From contig JANBPU010000264.1 in NCBI GenBank assembly GCA_027575805.1, positions 1-21,543 of the forward strand: DNA of 21,543 bases, in the 5' to 3' direction. Positions 9,631 through 18,642 of the stretch are shown here, piece after piece. Source of the DNA: Mycoemilia scoparia (Eukaryota > Kickxellomycota > Kickxellomycetes > Kickxellales > Kickxellaceae). Position 1 is the stretch's first letter. Every line of letters starts with the position of its first letter. Under the pieces are notes generated by a model. The model saw nothing but the letters and a program-made list of their open reading frames with translations. It was not told where the DNA came from and did not search any database. The position numbers were made by a program, and so were the translations under genes.

Positions 9631-11691
9631 ATGAAGAATTTTGTCAAAAATATACATTTGATAAAAAACATCAAATCTAAAAGTGGCAAAATATTCAACA
9701 TAATATCAGATATTTGCAAAATCAACAAAAACGACAAGGCAGATGCTGCTGCTATTATTAGCAATGTGGTTGAGATTGCTGGACAACAGCAAATAAATCA
9801 ACCATACGTAGAGTTTCCAGAAGAAAGGTCATCCTTGCCTATGAGCTTCACCTATCATACTGGATTTAGCCCGCATAGTAACAACCAGAGTAGTCTATCT
9901 ATCAAATCCATATCAGCTTCAGTAGTTGTTCTTGATGAATATGATATGGAAAATGGTGAACAAATGGAAATAGTTGCTCAAAAAGAAACGATCAACACAC
10001 CTCAACAGCAAAAACAACAACATCATCATCATTATCATTATCACGAACATCAAGAAACAATACCAGTGCAATGCACTTCAACATCTCATAAAACAAATGG
10101 AGTCGATAAAGGCTGCCAAACCACCATCTATATTAGCTCCAAAGAATATAAAATGGTACCACATACTAACCTCACCGTCAATACCTTTGACAATAATGGC
10201 GGAGGAGGTTGTTCTAAAAAAGATTCTGGAAATAACCAGGCTTTTGAATACGCAAGCGTGTTTGCAATGAACCAGGAACCAGAATCACCAAACTCTTATG
10301 ACGGTGACGATGATAATGATGTTGTTGCTACTGCCAACAGTGGTAAAAGTAAAAGCAATAGTCTTTTGAGAGCAAGAGTTGTTTCAAGAAAAGAGATTCA
10401 AAGCGAAAGTGACGAATTCAAAAGACCAGTGGTTTTGAGAGTAGTAAGAGCGAGGAATACAGCAAACAAAAAGTTGTCCCAGGTGGGATTCAGATGCAAA
10501 GACTCAAGCTTTAGATATTGTTCGGCATGTTGGAAACCCGGAGTTATTGACCAAGACCCAGAAGTCTCTGGAGCAGCATCTGAATGTAGTTGCTCCCATG
10601 CGGAAGGCGCTAATGAAGATGAAGACATCTCCAAAATGGCTCAACCGGAAGAAGACGAAGAAGAAAAAGGCATGGAGCAAAGGGGGCACATGCTCTCTCA
10701 GCAACGACAGCAGCAAGTCCAAATACCTCATGGCGGTACATACTATCCAGAAGATGAGCACATGGTTAACCAAGAGCACTACTCAGCCATATGTACTTAT
10801 GGCGATAGCGCAAATGCTTACTATGACCATGAGGATTCCAATTACCATGGCCAGTATGAGTTAGAATTTGAGGACCAGCAAGGCATTTTGTATCATGAAG
10901 AGGAAGTATCTGAAGGAAAAGAGCCTCACAGCATGTATACTGGCTATACATATGAGGAGGCACAAGGAAGTCCACAAGATACAGAAACACATGGATACCC
11001 AACTCAGTCCTACTATGAGAGCACTGCTGGCCTTGGTGCTTCACACACATTTTCTTCACGCTGGAAGCCATACTACAAGTATCCACATGAAACAGAAAGG
11101 CCGCATCGCCACTATAGCTATCGCCCAAGAAGGGTAGCGCCAACATCTCCACCGCCTGGCCGTTATCATGGTTATAATGGCGGCGAGCGGCTGCAAATAA
11201 ACCCCGAAACAGGTGGTGGCCCAGTCATCATGGGTCTGAGAGATATGTGCGTTTATGACCCCGGCCTATTTCTAACCAGGCTGAAATCGTACAGACACCA
11301 GCTGAGTCGTTATCAAAGTCTTTTTGACAGAAAATTTGGAAGTCGCAGTGGACAGAGCAACGACTACTCCCACCACTATGACGGCACCCGTCTAGATTTG
11401 GATTCAGAGACAGCAGCTCAGCACCAACCCCCTGATGATGACCATGAGGGAGTCATGAGGGAACAAATTAGTCGCCTCCATGCCATAGTTTGCAAGTATA
11501 ACACTGTTCTTTATGAGCATCGACTGAAGCAACAAAGGGCCCGCGAAATGCGATACTACCAGTATTATAGTAGAAATGTGCAGTACCGAGGGCCCCAAAG
11601 GTATCATCACAGCGACTATTATCATAGTGGCCAAGACTATGAGGCTAAAGAAACTCAAAAGGAAAGGCAATACTATGATTATTGCTATTAA
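9631..11691 (+). CDS. Unrecognised Tyr/His/Gln-rich protein, 686 residues
   Basis: A single open exon starts at the first ATG after an AT-rich leader. No signal peptide or membrane segment is present, so an intracellular protein is likely. Visible parts, in order: a Lys-rich N-terminus (residues 1-35); a Gln/His run near 123-140; a Gly-rich patch; a basic segment (RARVVSRKE, then RPVVLRVVRARN); a Cys cluster with C289, C297, C300, C319, C321 and H323 that could bind a metal; an acidic block (residues 325-348); a Tyr/His/Glu-rich stretch (about 365-510); a Pro/Arg patch; and a compact ordered-looking segment at 528-570 (PVIMGLRDMCVYDPGLFLTR, then a helix SYRHQLSRYQSLF). A helical, possibly coiled segment spans 608-646, and the end is Tyr-rich (QYYDYCY). 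The length and absence of stops make it a real gene. I recognise no family. A nucleic-acid or condensate-forming role would be speculation. Confidence 0.8.
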   Translation: MKNFVKNIHLIKNIKSKSGKIFNIISDICKINKNDKADAAAIISNVVEIAGQQQINQPYVEFPEERSSLPMSFTYHTGFSPHSNNQSSLSIKSISASVVVLDEYDMENGEQMEIVAQKETINTPQQQKQQHHHHYHYHEHQETIPVQCTSTSHKTNGVDKGCQTTIYISSKEYKMVPHTNLTVNTFDNNGGGGCSKKDSGNNQAFEYASVFAMNQEPESPNSYDGDDDNDVVATANSGKSKSNSLLRARVVSRKEIQSESDEFKRPVVLRVVRARNTANKKLSQVGFRCKDSSFRYCSACWKPGVIDQDPEVSGAASECSCSHAEGANEDEDISKMAQPEEDEEEKGMEQRGHMLSQQRQQQVQIPHGGTYYPEDEHMVNQEHYSAICTYGDSANAYYDHEDSNYHGQYELEFEDQQGILYHEEEVSEGKEPHSMYTGYTYEEAQGSPQDTETHGYPTQSYYESTAGLGASHTFSSRWKPYYKYPHETERPHRHYSYRPRRVAPTSPPPGRYHGYNGGERLQINPETGGGPVIMGLRDMCVYDPGLFLTRLKSYRHQLSRYQSLFDRKFGSRSGQSNDYSHHYDGTRLDLDSETAAQHQPPDDDHEGVMREQISRLHAIVCKYNTVLYEHRLKQQRAREMRYYQYYSRNVQYRGPQRYHHSDYYHSGQDYEAKETQKERQYYDYCY

Positions 11692-11945
11692 AATCCAGGG
11701 AGGTTTTTATTGACCAGAGATATATATATCATACATCTTTTTTACCTCTATTGAGACCTTTTCTTATAAGTTGGCTACTTTAGCTATCTGGTATTTATAA
11801 TACCGCTAAAGAGTTGATTGTGACTATATACCATACCTACCTTAACCAACATTTTACATTTATACTATCATTTGCCTTATCTTTTTTGATCTTTTATAGC
11901 GAAAAGGTTATAATAAAAAACAGATTAAAATGACAGAGCCTCCTG
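11692..11945 (+). terminator. 3' UTR with AATAAA (11912-11917)
   Basis: AATAAAAAA at 11912 lies about 220 nt after the stop codon of the Tyr/His-rich gene, in A/T-rich sequence. It is the first canonical signal after that gene. Confidence 0.45.
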
Positions 11946-12070
11946 CAAAAGGACACTAGGATATTTCCCTGGATACTAGCCAAGCATGACTGAGAGACAC
12001 CATCTAAAATGCATAAGGGTATCTGTCTGTTCCCTTTTTGTGAAGAACTTGCCAGGTTTTATAATAGCTT
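11946..12070 (+). repeat. Dispersed ~130-bp repeat, copy R1
   Basis: AAAAGGACACTAGGATATTT, then CCTGGATACTAGCCAA and, later, GTGAAGAACTTG line up in order with AAAAGGGTAATGGGATATTA, CCTTGGATACCAGCCAA and GTGGAGAACTTGG at 13484-13615. The copies are diverged and lack obvious inverted ends. Confidence 0.5.
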
Positions 12071-12205
12071 AAATTAACCTTTCAGCCTGCATATTTTGCT
12101 CCATTTGGAGAATGCGTTCAGGCTGGTATTGTCCATGTAATGTAAAAGAATAATAACATCAATTCATGATTTAATTTATGAATATCCCACACTATGATTC
12201 TATTT

Positions 12206-12270
12206 ATATGGATCATAATTTTTGAAGGGCGAATGTTTGATTATCAACTGTGATTGCACCTAAGAAAAAT
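12206..12270. mobile_element. Truncated MITE-like element, copy D
   Basis: A good left end (ATATGGATCATAATTTTTGA, then AGGGCGAATGTTT) leads into a shortened core fragment (CAACTGTGATTGCACC). The core fragment matches the forward orientation, but most of the interior and the right inverted repeat are missing. The right boundary is approximate. Confidence 0.55.
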
Positions 12271-13063
12271 TTTGATATACAACTCTTGCTAAGACTATTT
12301 TTGGAGTTAATACACACTTGAAATGGATGTGCGTGTGTGTATGTATCAGCCGTGCCACTTTATTCTTTATCATGTTATCATGTACTTTTCCTTGGCAATA
12401 AATGATCTTAACTTAGAATTGAGCCCTGCATCGGCTGTATTTGTGTACCTGTTGAGTAGGAATCTCTGAACCTTTCTCTCCATTTTTGTTCTTCAGATAC
12501 GTTCTACAATACATTCCTTGTACCAAATACAATATAAAGAGATGTAAAATGCAGGGAAATAAATGCCGCTTGTTGAACAAAGCACACAATATTTTATATT
12601 TGTGGTTATTAATTTACTACCACCACTACTGGCATTGCTGTGTGTGTGTGTGTGTGTGTGTGTGGCTATAATGTGTACAACCACTACGACTACTTTTAGC
12701 CCAGGATTTGGTTGCTGTGTTTTTTATTAATGACCAGAGACAGCTTTTTCTTCAGGTAATGTAGAGAATAGTGGGATGAAGCTCAAGATGCCCTGCATTT
12801 TCCCCCCAAGGAGCCTGCAACAGAAAGCAAGAAAAGTATGTCTAAGCCTCTTAACTGCAGATCCGGGCTTTAGTATAACTAATAACCACTAAGCCACTTT
12901 GATTTGCTCTGCTTGTATCTTGTTCTGATTGACTTTCTAAGTGCCTGGGCTTTATGTTTTTTACAGGATATTAATGATAATAGAAATAGCTTCGAGCCAA
13001 ATTGAACATGCAAGCAAGCAAACAAAAAACGCAACGGTCCCTGAGAAAAAAAAATAATCTCCC
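12271..13063. other. Spacer with TG microsatellite
   Basis: No gene is supported. The stretch contains a (TG)13 run at 12639-12664. The short frames on both strands around 12486-12684 depend on that run. Confidence 0.5.
12639..12664. repeat. (TG)13 microsatellite
   Basis: Thirteen uninterrupted TG dinucleotides, which form alternating purine-pyrimidine DNA and are likely to vary in length between isolates. Confidence 0.9.
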
Positions 13064-13183
13064 ATATGGGTGATAATTTTTGAAGGGTGAATGTTTACTA
13101 GTAAAACTGGACACCCGTTTGGCTGTGATTCCCCTATAATCACTGGTCCCCAAAATTCACCCTTCAAAAATTATGATCCATAT
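13064..13183 (+). mobile_element. MITE-like element, copy E (best preserved)
   Basis: 120 bp. The left end is ATATGGGTGATAATTTTTGA, then AGGGTGAA. The right end is its near-perfect complement, TTCACCCTTCAAAAATTATG, then ATCCATAT. The core (ACTAGTAAAACTGGACA, GGCTGTGATTCCCCTATAAT, GGTCCCCAAAATT) is almost identical to copy G at 18643, so both are young. The TA within each ATAT/ATATGG end could be a TA target duplication, as in Tc1/mariner-type MITEs, but this is not proven. Confidence 0.85.
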
Positions 13184-13287
13184 TGAAGACATTGCAACAA
13201 ACAAGTTCTTTTGACCCATCATCATCAGAGTGTACAACCAAATCACACGGACACCGAAAGAATGCACTCTTTCGTTCACTTGGATAA

Positions 13288-13305
13288 AGAGAGAGAGAGA
13301 GAGAG
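13288..13305. repeat. (AG)9 microsatellite
   Basis: Nine AG dinucleotides in an A/G-rich stretch. Confidence 0.8.
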
Positions 13306-13483
13306 CAGTCCAAAGAGAAAAGGAGATGTTGTAACACCTTCTACTTTTAGCTTTATCTGCTCACTTTCTGGCCCTCTTGCTTTCTTTTTATTTAGGTGCC
13401 AAGCAACAATACCACCACTATCACTACTACTGTGGACTGCAGCATTTAGAAAAATATATGTATGTCAGAATAGTCTCCATTAA

Positions 13484-13615
13484 AAGGGTAATGGGATATT
13501 ACCTTGGATACCAGCCAATCAGGACCGAGATCCTATTAAATTGTATGGGCACGGGCTGATTTGTAAATTTCCTTTTAGTGGAGAACTTGGAATATATACA
13601 GTGGTTTGTTAATTT
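13484..13615 (+). repeat. Dispersed ~130-bp repeat, copy R2
   Basis: The first half matches R1 at 11946. The second half (TAAATTGTATGG, CCTTTTAGTGGAGAACTTGG, ATATATACAG) matches R3 at 15434-15512. It is the copy that links the other two into one family. Confidence 0.5.
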
Positions 13616-15395
13616 GTGCTATTTAATGTGCAATTGCGTCAGACCTTTCCATGTATGTTTGTATTGGCGTGCTGCTTTAGTAACATTAAAGACAACAACA
13701 GTATCAACATTATTGGTTGCAGTTTAGCTTGTTTACCAATATACACACAACATTTAGAACACAAATTACATACATACGCTTAAAGCGGGCAAGGCAGTTG
13801 TGTTGAGCAAGATGTGTTTACGTGATATAAATGTCTGTGACAATATATGGATAAATAAGAAATGGCAAGAGTTAACTTGGATGAGAGTAAACATGCAATG
13901 GTGCCAGTCAGCGCCAATTTATCATGTCTGACGTATGTGCTTTTGAAATTGCACGAAAAATGCCTGATATTTTTGTAGCTTAAACGTATTTCTCTGGCAT
14001 TTCTTTGGATTACAGCCTCAAATGATTTCAGCAAATCCAAAAGTCGCTTTAATTTGGAGCGTGTATATACTACCGTGTGTTTTTCCTACAAAATCTAGAG
14101 GAGATGATAATGTGGACGTGGATCTCGTCCTCTCCTCGTGAGCAACAAACACGCGCTTACATACTTGCTGGAAGTTTTGCGCGATGGTTGAGTGGATGGG
14201 CAGCAGTAAAACAAGAACAGAGATGCAGTGCTGGTAAATCCTGCTCTTTGAATTAAAAAGAAACCAAACAGGAGTTGAGGTGGTTTCAAAGTAGCCGCAG
14301 TGGACGATACGTCAATTTTAAACATCATTGTTGTTGGAATTCGCTATCCGCTGCCCATCCTTGCCTTAAAGGCTTTAGCGGGAGAGAGCGAGAGAAAAAA
14401 AGAAAGGTGTATTGGTAGTGGAAGTTTGCATGGCCTCATCAGCTAACCGTAATACTGCCAACTAAAAAGAGTGTGAAGTCTAGCTGTGTGTGTCTCTAGT
14501 TGAAATCCCATTATATATAATTCCAAATGCATTATAGTACATCAGCCTCGCTCTGGTTTTCTTTGCTAGTTGTATTAAAGGCGTCAAATTGGGAGAGGTG
14601 GTGTGTTGAGAAGACGAGAGTATTGTTGCTCTGGGACCCAAGGATGACTATATAATGCCGTGAAACCACTTTGCCGAAAGACAACCACCCTCTGGAGGGG
14701 CAGAACTTGCTATTCATGACATATAATTAATACATACAAACGCATCAGCTTTGTTGAGATCTACAAAGATGCAGGATGTCGTAAATGGCGGTCTCAGCAA
14801 AAGTTGAGCATTACGTGCGCTTTGTTTGCTTGGCACAGATGAGTGGAGCTGATGTGCACATTGCGAGAGTAGCTGTATATCATCTTTGGCTCATTGGTAC
14901 TGTGGCTGCTGTTGTTAGCAAAGGGCCCATCGGAACTGTGGTCCCTTAAGTGTGAGCGAGTGGTCTGACGGTTGGTTGCGCAAACAGATGCTGCAACAGG
15001 CACTTTGAGGTGGTACCATGATTGAATCCCTGCATGAGCATACTGACTTCATACTAAAGCGGGCTGTGGTTGCTGCACTGTTATTGTAACCTCAATGCTC
15101 TGCTCCATCGCTGTAATGTATTTGCGCTTAGTTTAAGGACTTGCATAATTGGGGAGGAGGAGGTGGTAGCTGTCTGTTATCGTTTAGTTATGCATAGTCA
15201 TTTGTTTTGATATCACAGGAGCCAAAGAAAATAAATGGCTACGACCCAATAGATTTTGGTAAAACCAACAAGATAAAGAGTGACAGCCACAAAAGGACAG
15301 GCTCACTATAAGTTGATCTCAGGCATTTAGCCTCCCCTGTAGTGGGAGCGACCTATCAAATATGGCAGAGTCTCCCTCAAAGGTGTACCAAAATA
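13616..15395. other. Unresolved stretch, GC-richer from about 14100 to 15120
   Basis: Several short minus-strand frames occur here (13780-14040, 14095-14328, 14532-14717, 14794-15003). None has a recognisable domain, and I could not join them with agreeing splice phases into one long protein. On the minus strand an ATG at 15108-15106 follows a C/T-rich leader (CTACCACCTCCTCCTCCCC) and opens MEQSIEVTITVQQPQ, which stops after 19 codons unless spliced. A minus-strand TATATAAT lies near 14513-14519. A spliced minus-strand gene or a non-coding RNA is possible. I do not call one. Confidence 0.35.
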
Positions 15396-15525
15396 ATACC
15401 TTGTACAGTTGCCAGTGACCTGCCAGACCCCAGCTAAAATGTATGACTTGCGAGACAATTCGCAGGGAATATACTAGTACCCTTTTGATGGAGAGCTTGG
15501 TATATATAACAGAATTTTGGTAAAA
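15396..15525 (+). repeat. Dispersed ~130-bp repeat, copy R3
   Basis: TAAAATGTATGACTTGC, CCCTTTTGATGGAGAGCTTG and GTATATATAACAGAATTT follow the order of the second half of R2. The first part (GCCAGTGACCTGCCAGACCC) is more diverged, so the left boundary is approximate. Confidence 0.4.
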
Positions 15526-15695
15526 TGAATCCCAGGATTATCATACCTTTTTTCTTTATAGCCCAGGGGTGGCACTGCTTTTCTGGGCTGTAGCAAACAT
15601 CTCGGTATAGAATATGCATGTGCATATCTGTGTGGGTGTGCTTGGCTGAGTATTGTTACCTGTCAACAAGTCTTGAGATTTGTAATTGAATATAG

Positions 15696-15704
15696 TATAT
15701 ATAA
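15696..15704 (+). promoter_or_regulatory. TATA box (TATATATAA) of the secreted Gly/Leu-rich gene
   Basis: TATATATAAGG sits 168 bp upstream of the ATG at 15872. It is followed by a C/T-rich leader (CCTTTCTGTTGTTTCTCTGC, later CTACCCTCTACTTCC), a pattern typical of strongly transcribed fungal genes. The long leader might hide a small intron, but I cannot place one. Confidence 0.6.
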
Positions 15705-15871
15705 GGCCAGCTCTCCTGCTTGCTCTCCAGGCCTTAGATAATTCTATATTCCCTTTCTGTTGTTTCTCTGCTATAATAGTACACCTTCCTACCCAACATC
15801 TGCCATTACCTTTCCCCTCTCCCAAAACACCGAATATTTACCCTCTACTTCCATACAGCTAATCAAATAAA

Positions 15872-16609
15872 ATGAAGTTCTCCGCTGTCTTCCTTGCCGT
15901 TGCCGCTGTTGCTGCCATCTCCGTTGCATCTGCCCCCGCTCCTATTCAGGAACGCGATCTTAGCCTTCCCATTGTTGGGCCTCTCCTTGACAACCTTCCC
16001 ATCGTTGGCCCACTTCTCGATGGTCTCAACCTTGATGGTCTTCTTGGCCAGCTCCTCGACACTGTTGGTCTTGGAGATCTCCTCAAGCCAGTTACTAATA
16101 TTGTCGACAGTGTTGTTGGTGGTGTTCTCGGCGGGTCCGATGCCTCCAACCCTCTTGGCGGTGTTATCCAGAACGTCCTCGGCGGTGTTACCGGCGGCAA
16201 GACTGGTAACGGTTCCGGAGACCTTGTTAACAATACTGTTGGTGGACTCTTGACTACCGTTACTGGACTTCTCGGTGGTCTTGCTGGTGGCAAGAATCTC
16301 AACCTCGATGTTGGCGAGGTCCTTACCAAGCTTCCCGTTGTTGGCGATGTCCTCACAGCCGTTCTTGGTGACTTCCACCTTGATATCAACGCCTTCCTTC
16401 AGATCGTCGCTTCCATCACCAACCCCACTGACAAGAATGTTGGTCTTGTTGACAACATCCTCGGTCAGGTCAAGGCTCAGCTTAAGGCTGTTGTTGGTGT
16501 CAAGCTTAGCGCCCACAAGACAAAGGACGGTCAGGGTCTTGTTGAAGCTCTTCTCGGTAACATCGATGTTGGTGCTACACCCAGCGTCAACGCTAACGTT
16601 AGTCTCTAA
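15872..16609 (+). CDS. Small secreted Gly/Leu/Val-rich protein, cysteine-free
   Basis: A single exon of 245 residues. Residues 1-20 are a clear signal peptide (MKFSAVFLAVAAVAAISVAS, then APAP), with a possible processing site near QERD. The mature part starts with a 10-residue tandem motif (LPIVGPLLDN/LPIVGPLLDG) and continues with repeating hydrophobic-Gly blocks (VVGGVLGGS, VIQNVLGGVTGG, VTGLLGGLAGG). The C-terminal half is more globular (FHLDINAFLQIVASITNP, QVKAQLKAVVGVKLSAH). There is no Cys or Trp, so it is not a hydrophobin and forms no disulfides. Codon use is strongly biased to C/T third positions (CTT/CTC, GTT, GGT, AAC), unlike the neighbouring silk-like gene, and suggests high expression. 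The reverse strand is open along the whole gene as a side effect of that bias. A secreted surface, coat or wall role is inference; no family is recognised. Confidence 0.9.
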   Translation: MKFSAVFLAVAAVAAISVASAPAPIQERDLSLPIVGPLLDNLPIVGPLLDGLNLDGLLGQLLDTVGLGDLLKPVTNIVDSVVGGVLGGSDASNPLGGVIQNVLGGVTGGKTGNGSGDLVNNTVGGLLTTVTGLLGGLAGGKNLNLDVGEVLTKLPVVGDVLTAVLGDFHLDINAFLQIVASITNPTDKNVGLVDNILGQVKAQLKAVVGVKLSAHKTKDGQGLVEALLGNIDVGATPSVNANVSL

Positions 16610-17106
16610 ACGAATATAATATGATAACGAATGGAATGTTTTCGTCATTCTACCGTTTTTATCTTTTCACGACCAACCATATATACTCATAATCGCCATT
16701 GTTTCCTGCGCGTTAAGCTCCGTTTATTCCAAACCGCCCGCTACTTTTAGTGACCCCCCTCCTCTCCTTCTCCAACAAATTCTCCTTTTTATGTATACCG
16801 TCGTCGTCCCATCTTAAACTAGAGTAGCCATATGCATTCCTCGCGCACAAGTAATGGTTAGATACTTTGCTTGTGTTTATGTTTTGCACACATTTTCCCA
16901 TATAGCACAGATGCCTTTACTCAAAAGGGGTTTGTTTTATTTTATATATACCACAATTTGCACATACTGAATAAAATTTTATTCACATTCAATGCCACCA
17001 CCTTATTGGTCATGACAATTTTTCTTTTCAAATTATTTACAAAGTTATAAATTTCATTTGATTGACGTATTAAAAAGCATGCGAATACAAATCGTTATCA
17101 TCGTTT
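16610..17106 (+). terminator. 3' UTR and spacer, AATAAA at 16970-16975
   Basis: The first canonical AATAAA after the secreted-protein gene is at 16970 (ACTGAATAAAATTTTATT), some 360 nt after the stop. The C/T-rich sequence before it has no supported gene. The AATAAAATTTTATT is itself nearly palindromic. Confidence 0.4.
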
Positions 17107-17227
17107 ATATGATTGATTATTTTTGAAGGGTCAAAGTTCACTAGTAAAGCTGGATATCCATTTGGCTGGGATTGCGCATCTAATCATTGGCCACCAAAAG
17201 GAGCCCTTCAAAAATTATTAACATTTA
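17107..17227 (+). mobile_element. MITE-like element, copy F
   Basis: The left end is ATATGATTGATTATTTTTGA, then AGGGTCAAA. The core holds CACTAGTAAAGCTGGATATC and CATTTGGCTGGGATT, and the right end is CCCTTCAAAAATTATT, then AACAT. Divergence from copies E and G is moderate. It lies about 320 bp upstream of the TATA box of the cyclin-like gene. Confidence 0.75.
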
Positions 17228-17545
17228 ATGGCTAATTTCGCAAGACCTGACTTTGGCAAGAATGGGTTCCCAGGAATTTCATACAAAATGATTGGTGGTT
17301 GGTTTAAAATCTAAATAATCATTTCTATCTAATTCACACTTGATTGCTATTAAATTTCGCATAATCCTTATCATCGTTTGTATATAATTTAAAATTTGTT
17401 ATAACCAAAGTAGAATTATTTGCATTTAAATACAAAAAAACAAGCTTTTTTTTGTTTGAAGATAAAAATGTTTGGCCCTCCACGTATGATGATGGTAGTG
17501 TTTTTTTCCAGATTCTCTGCTACTTTGAAAAGTTCTCAAAATGCC
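17228..17545. other. AT-rich spacer upstream of the cyclin-like gene
   Basis: No gene or element is supported. Poly-A/T runs near 17435-17455 are typical of fungal promoter nucleosome-free regions. Confidence 0.4.
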
Positions 17546-17553
17546 TATAAAAG
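17546..17553 (+). promoter_or_regulatory. TATA box (TATAAAAG) of the cyclin-like gene
   Basis: TATAAAAG is followed about 30 bp later by a C/T-rich leader (TCTTTCTTTCTCACTCTTCC), putting the likely transcription start near 17577 and leaving a ~115-nt leader to the ATG at 17692. Confidence 0.65.
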
Positions 17554-17691
17554 CTGGGTCCCCCGCTGCTCCTCCTCTATTTGAAGATTACCCAGAATTC
17601 TTTCTTTCTCACTCTTCCCCCCCTCTCATCCATTAGATCACCCTTCTTTTTGTTCGACCTTTCTCGCAGACCCGCTCATCGCCCAGAAAAA

Positions 17692-18271
17692 ATGGAACAA
17701 TCGTCATCAACTCTGGCCATTGCCACTATGCCTAAGCTCGTCATGAGGTTGGTATGGTGGCATTTCTGGAACGATACCAAAAACCGACGCCAGTGCGCTA
17801 TAATTTTGCACAAAGGGTTTGTCTGGTTTATTAGGAAGCATAACATTCTGGTTCGTTTAGTCATGAAGACCACTGATTTCCTGTTTCTTTATATGTTGAA
17901 ATGCTATTTTGAAGGCAAAATCAAACCCGGCAGTGCACTCTGGGCCATAGCTCTTAACATGATACAAAAATACCTCCCTGCCAGGGACTTTATACATGAG
18001 CAGGTCAAAGTGGTGACTATAATGTTGATAGTGACAGGAATTCTGATGGGTGGTGAGTAAATTGTATATTATAGGGAATGTTTAGCCAAAGTGAGAGAGG
18101 AAGATCTGGGGCCGAGACATAGTATATAATAAAGTGGCTTTTAAAGAGATGCGTGGAGGGTACTAGAATGGAGACCCAAGAGCCCTCTATTTGCTGAGTT
18201 TTTGTGTTTATATTCTAGAAATGCAGCTCTATAGTCTCTTACATAGTCGTTATTATTATTATTATTGTTAA
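17692..18271 (+). CDS. Short cyclin-domain-like protein (fungal cyclin type)
   Basis: The start is the first ATG after the TATA box and leader, in good context (AGAAAAAATGG). Unspliced, the frame stops at 18060 after 122 residues. A strong GTGAGT donor overlaps that stop, so I prefer a second exon at 18219-18271 (intron 18053-18218, ending TATTCTAG), in phase 1, giving 137 residues. Residues ~35-115 resemble the helices of a fungal cyclin box: ILHKGFVWFIRKHN, then TDFLFLYMLKCYF, the KIKPGS turn, and ALNMIQKYL, the place where Pho80/Pcl-type cyclins read K-P-G-S then A-L-M-L-A-x-K-x-L. The usual next part, a T-N-x-x-W-type segment and a full fifth helix, is not evident; EMQLYSLLHSR may be a remnant of it. 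Fungal cyclins of this class bind and direct a cyclin-dependent kinase. This one looks short, so it may be diverged, truncated or an extra paralogue. The second exon is uncertain. Confidence 0.6.
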
Positions 18272-18642
18272 TATTGTTTTGGCCATAGTTTTCGTTGCTT
18301 TCCTTTGAGATAATAAAACACACAAAAGCTTCCAAGCAAAATCCTTCTATGCGTGTTATTAGTTTGAACATGGTCATTAACAAAAACGAACGTATTCTAA
18401 AGCTGAATAGCAAACTACATGTGGAAAATCAAACCAAAACCTGAAGGAGAGCTCGTATGCTGAGGCCCAGTTTATATATTATTGAGAAGCAATGCGAGTG
18501 ACTACTAAATCTTGCCAGATTTCACAAAGCTTTAGACAACAATGTTAGGCCCAGGGGCTGGGTACGAAATGGCTCATGATCAAGCCAAATCCAAGAACCC
18601 GTTCCAGCTTACCATACATTTATTCACTAGTGAAATCTGACC
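18272..18642 (+). terminator. 3' UTR and spacer, AATAAA at 18312-18317
   Basis: AATAAAACACAC at 18312 is 41 nt after the spliced stop and about 250 nt after the unspliced stop. The closer fit to the spliced model mildly supports the second exon. The rest of this stretch holds no supported gene. Confidence 0.45.

Noticed and set aside
12083..12125. CAGCCTG / CAGGCTG inverted pair
   Set aside because: A 7-bp stem with a 29-nt loop is expected by chance in a window this size.
15863..16648. A 261-codon minus-strand open frame across the whole secreted Gly/Leu-rich gene
   Set aside because: It follows from the strong codon bias of the plus-strand gene, which has the signal peptide, TATA box and leader. 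The antisense product is an unlikely Asn/Thr/Val-rich chain.
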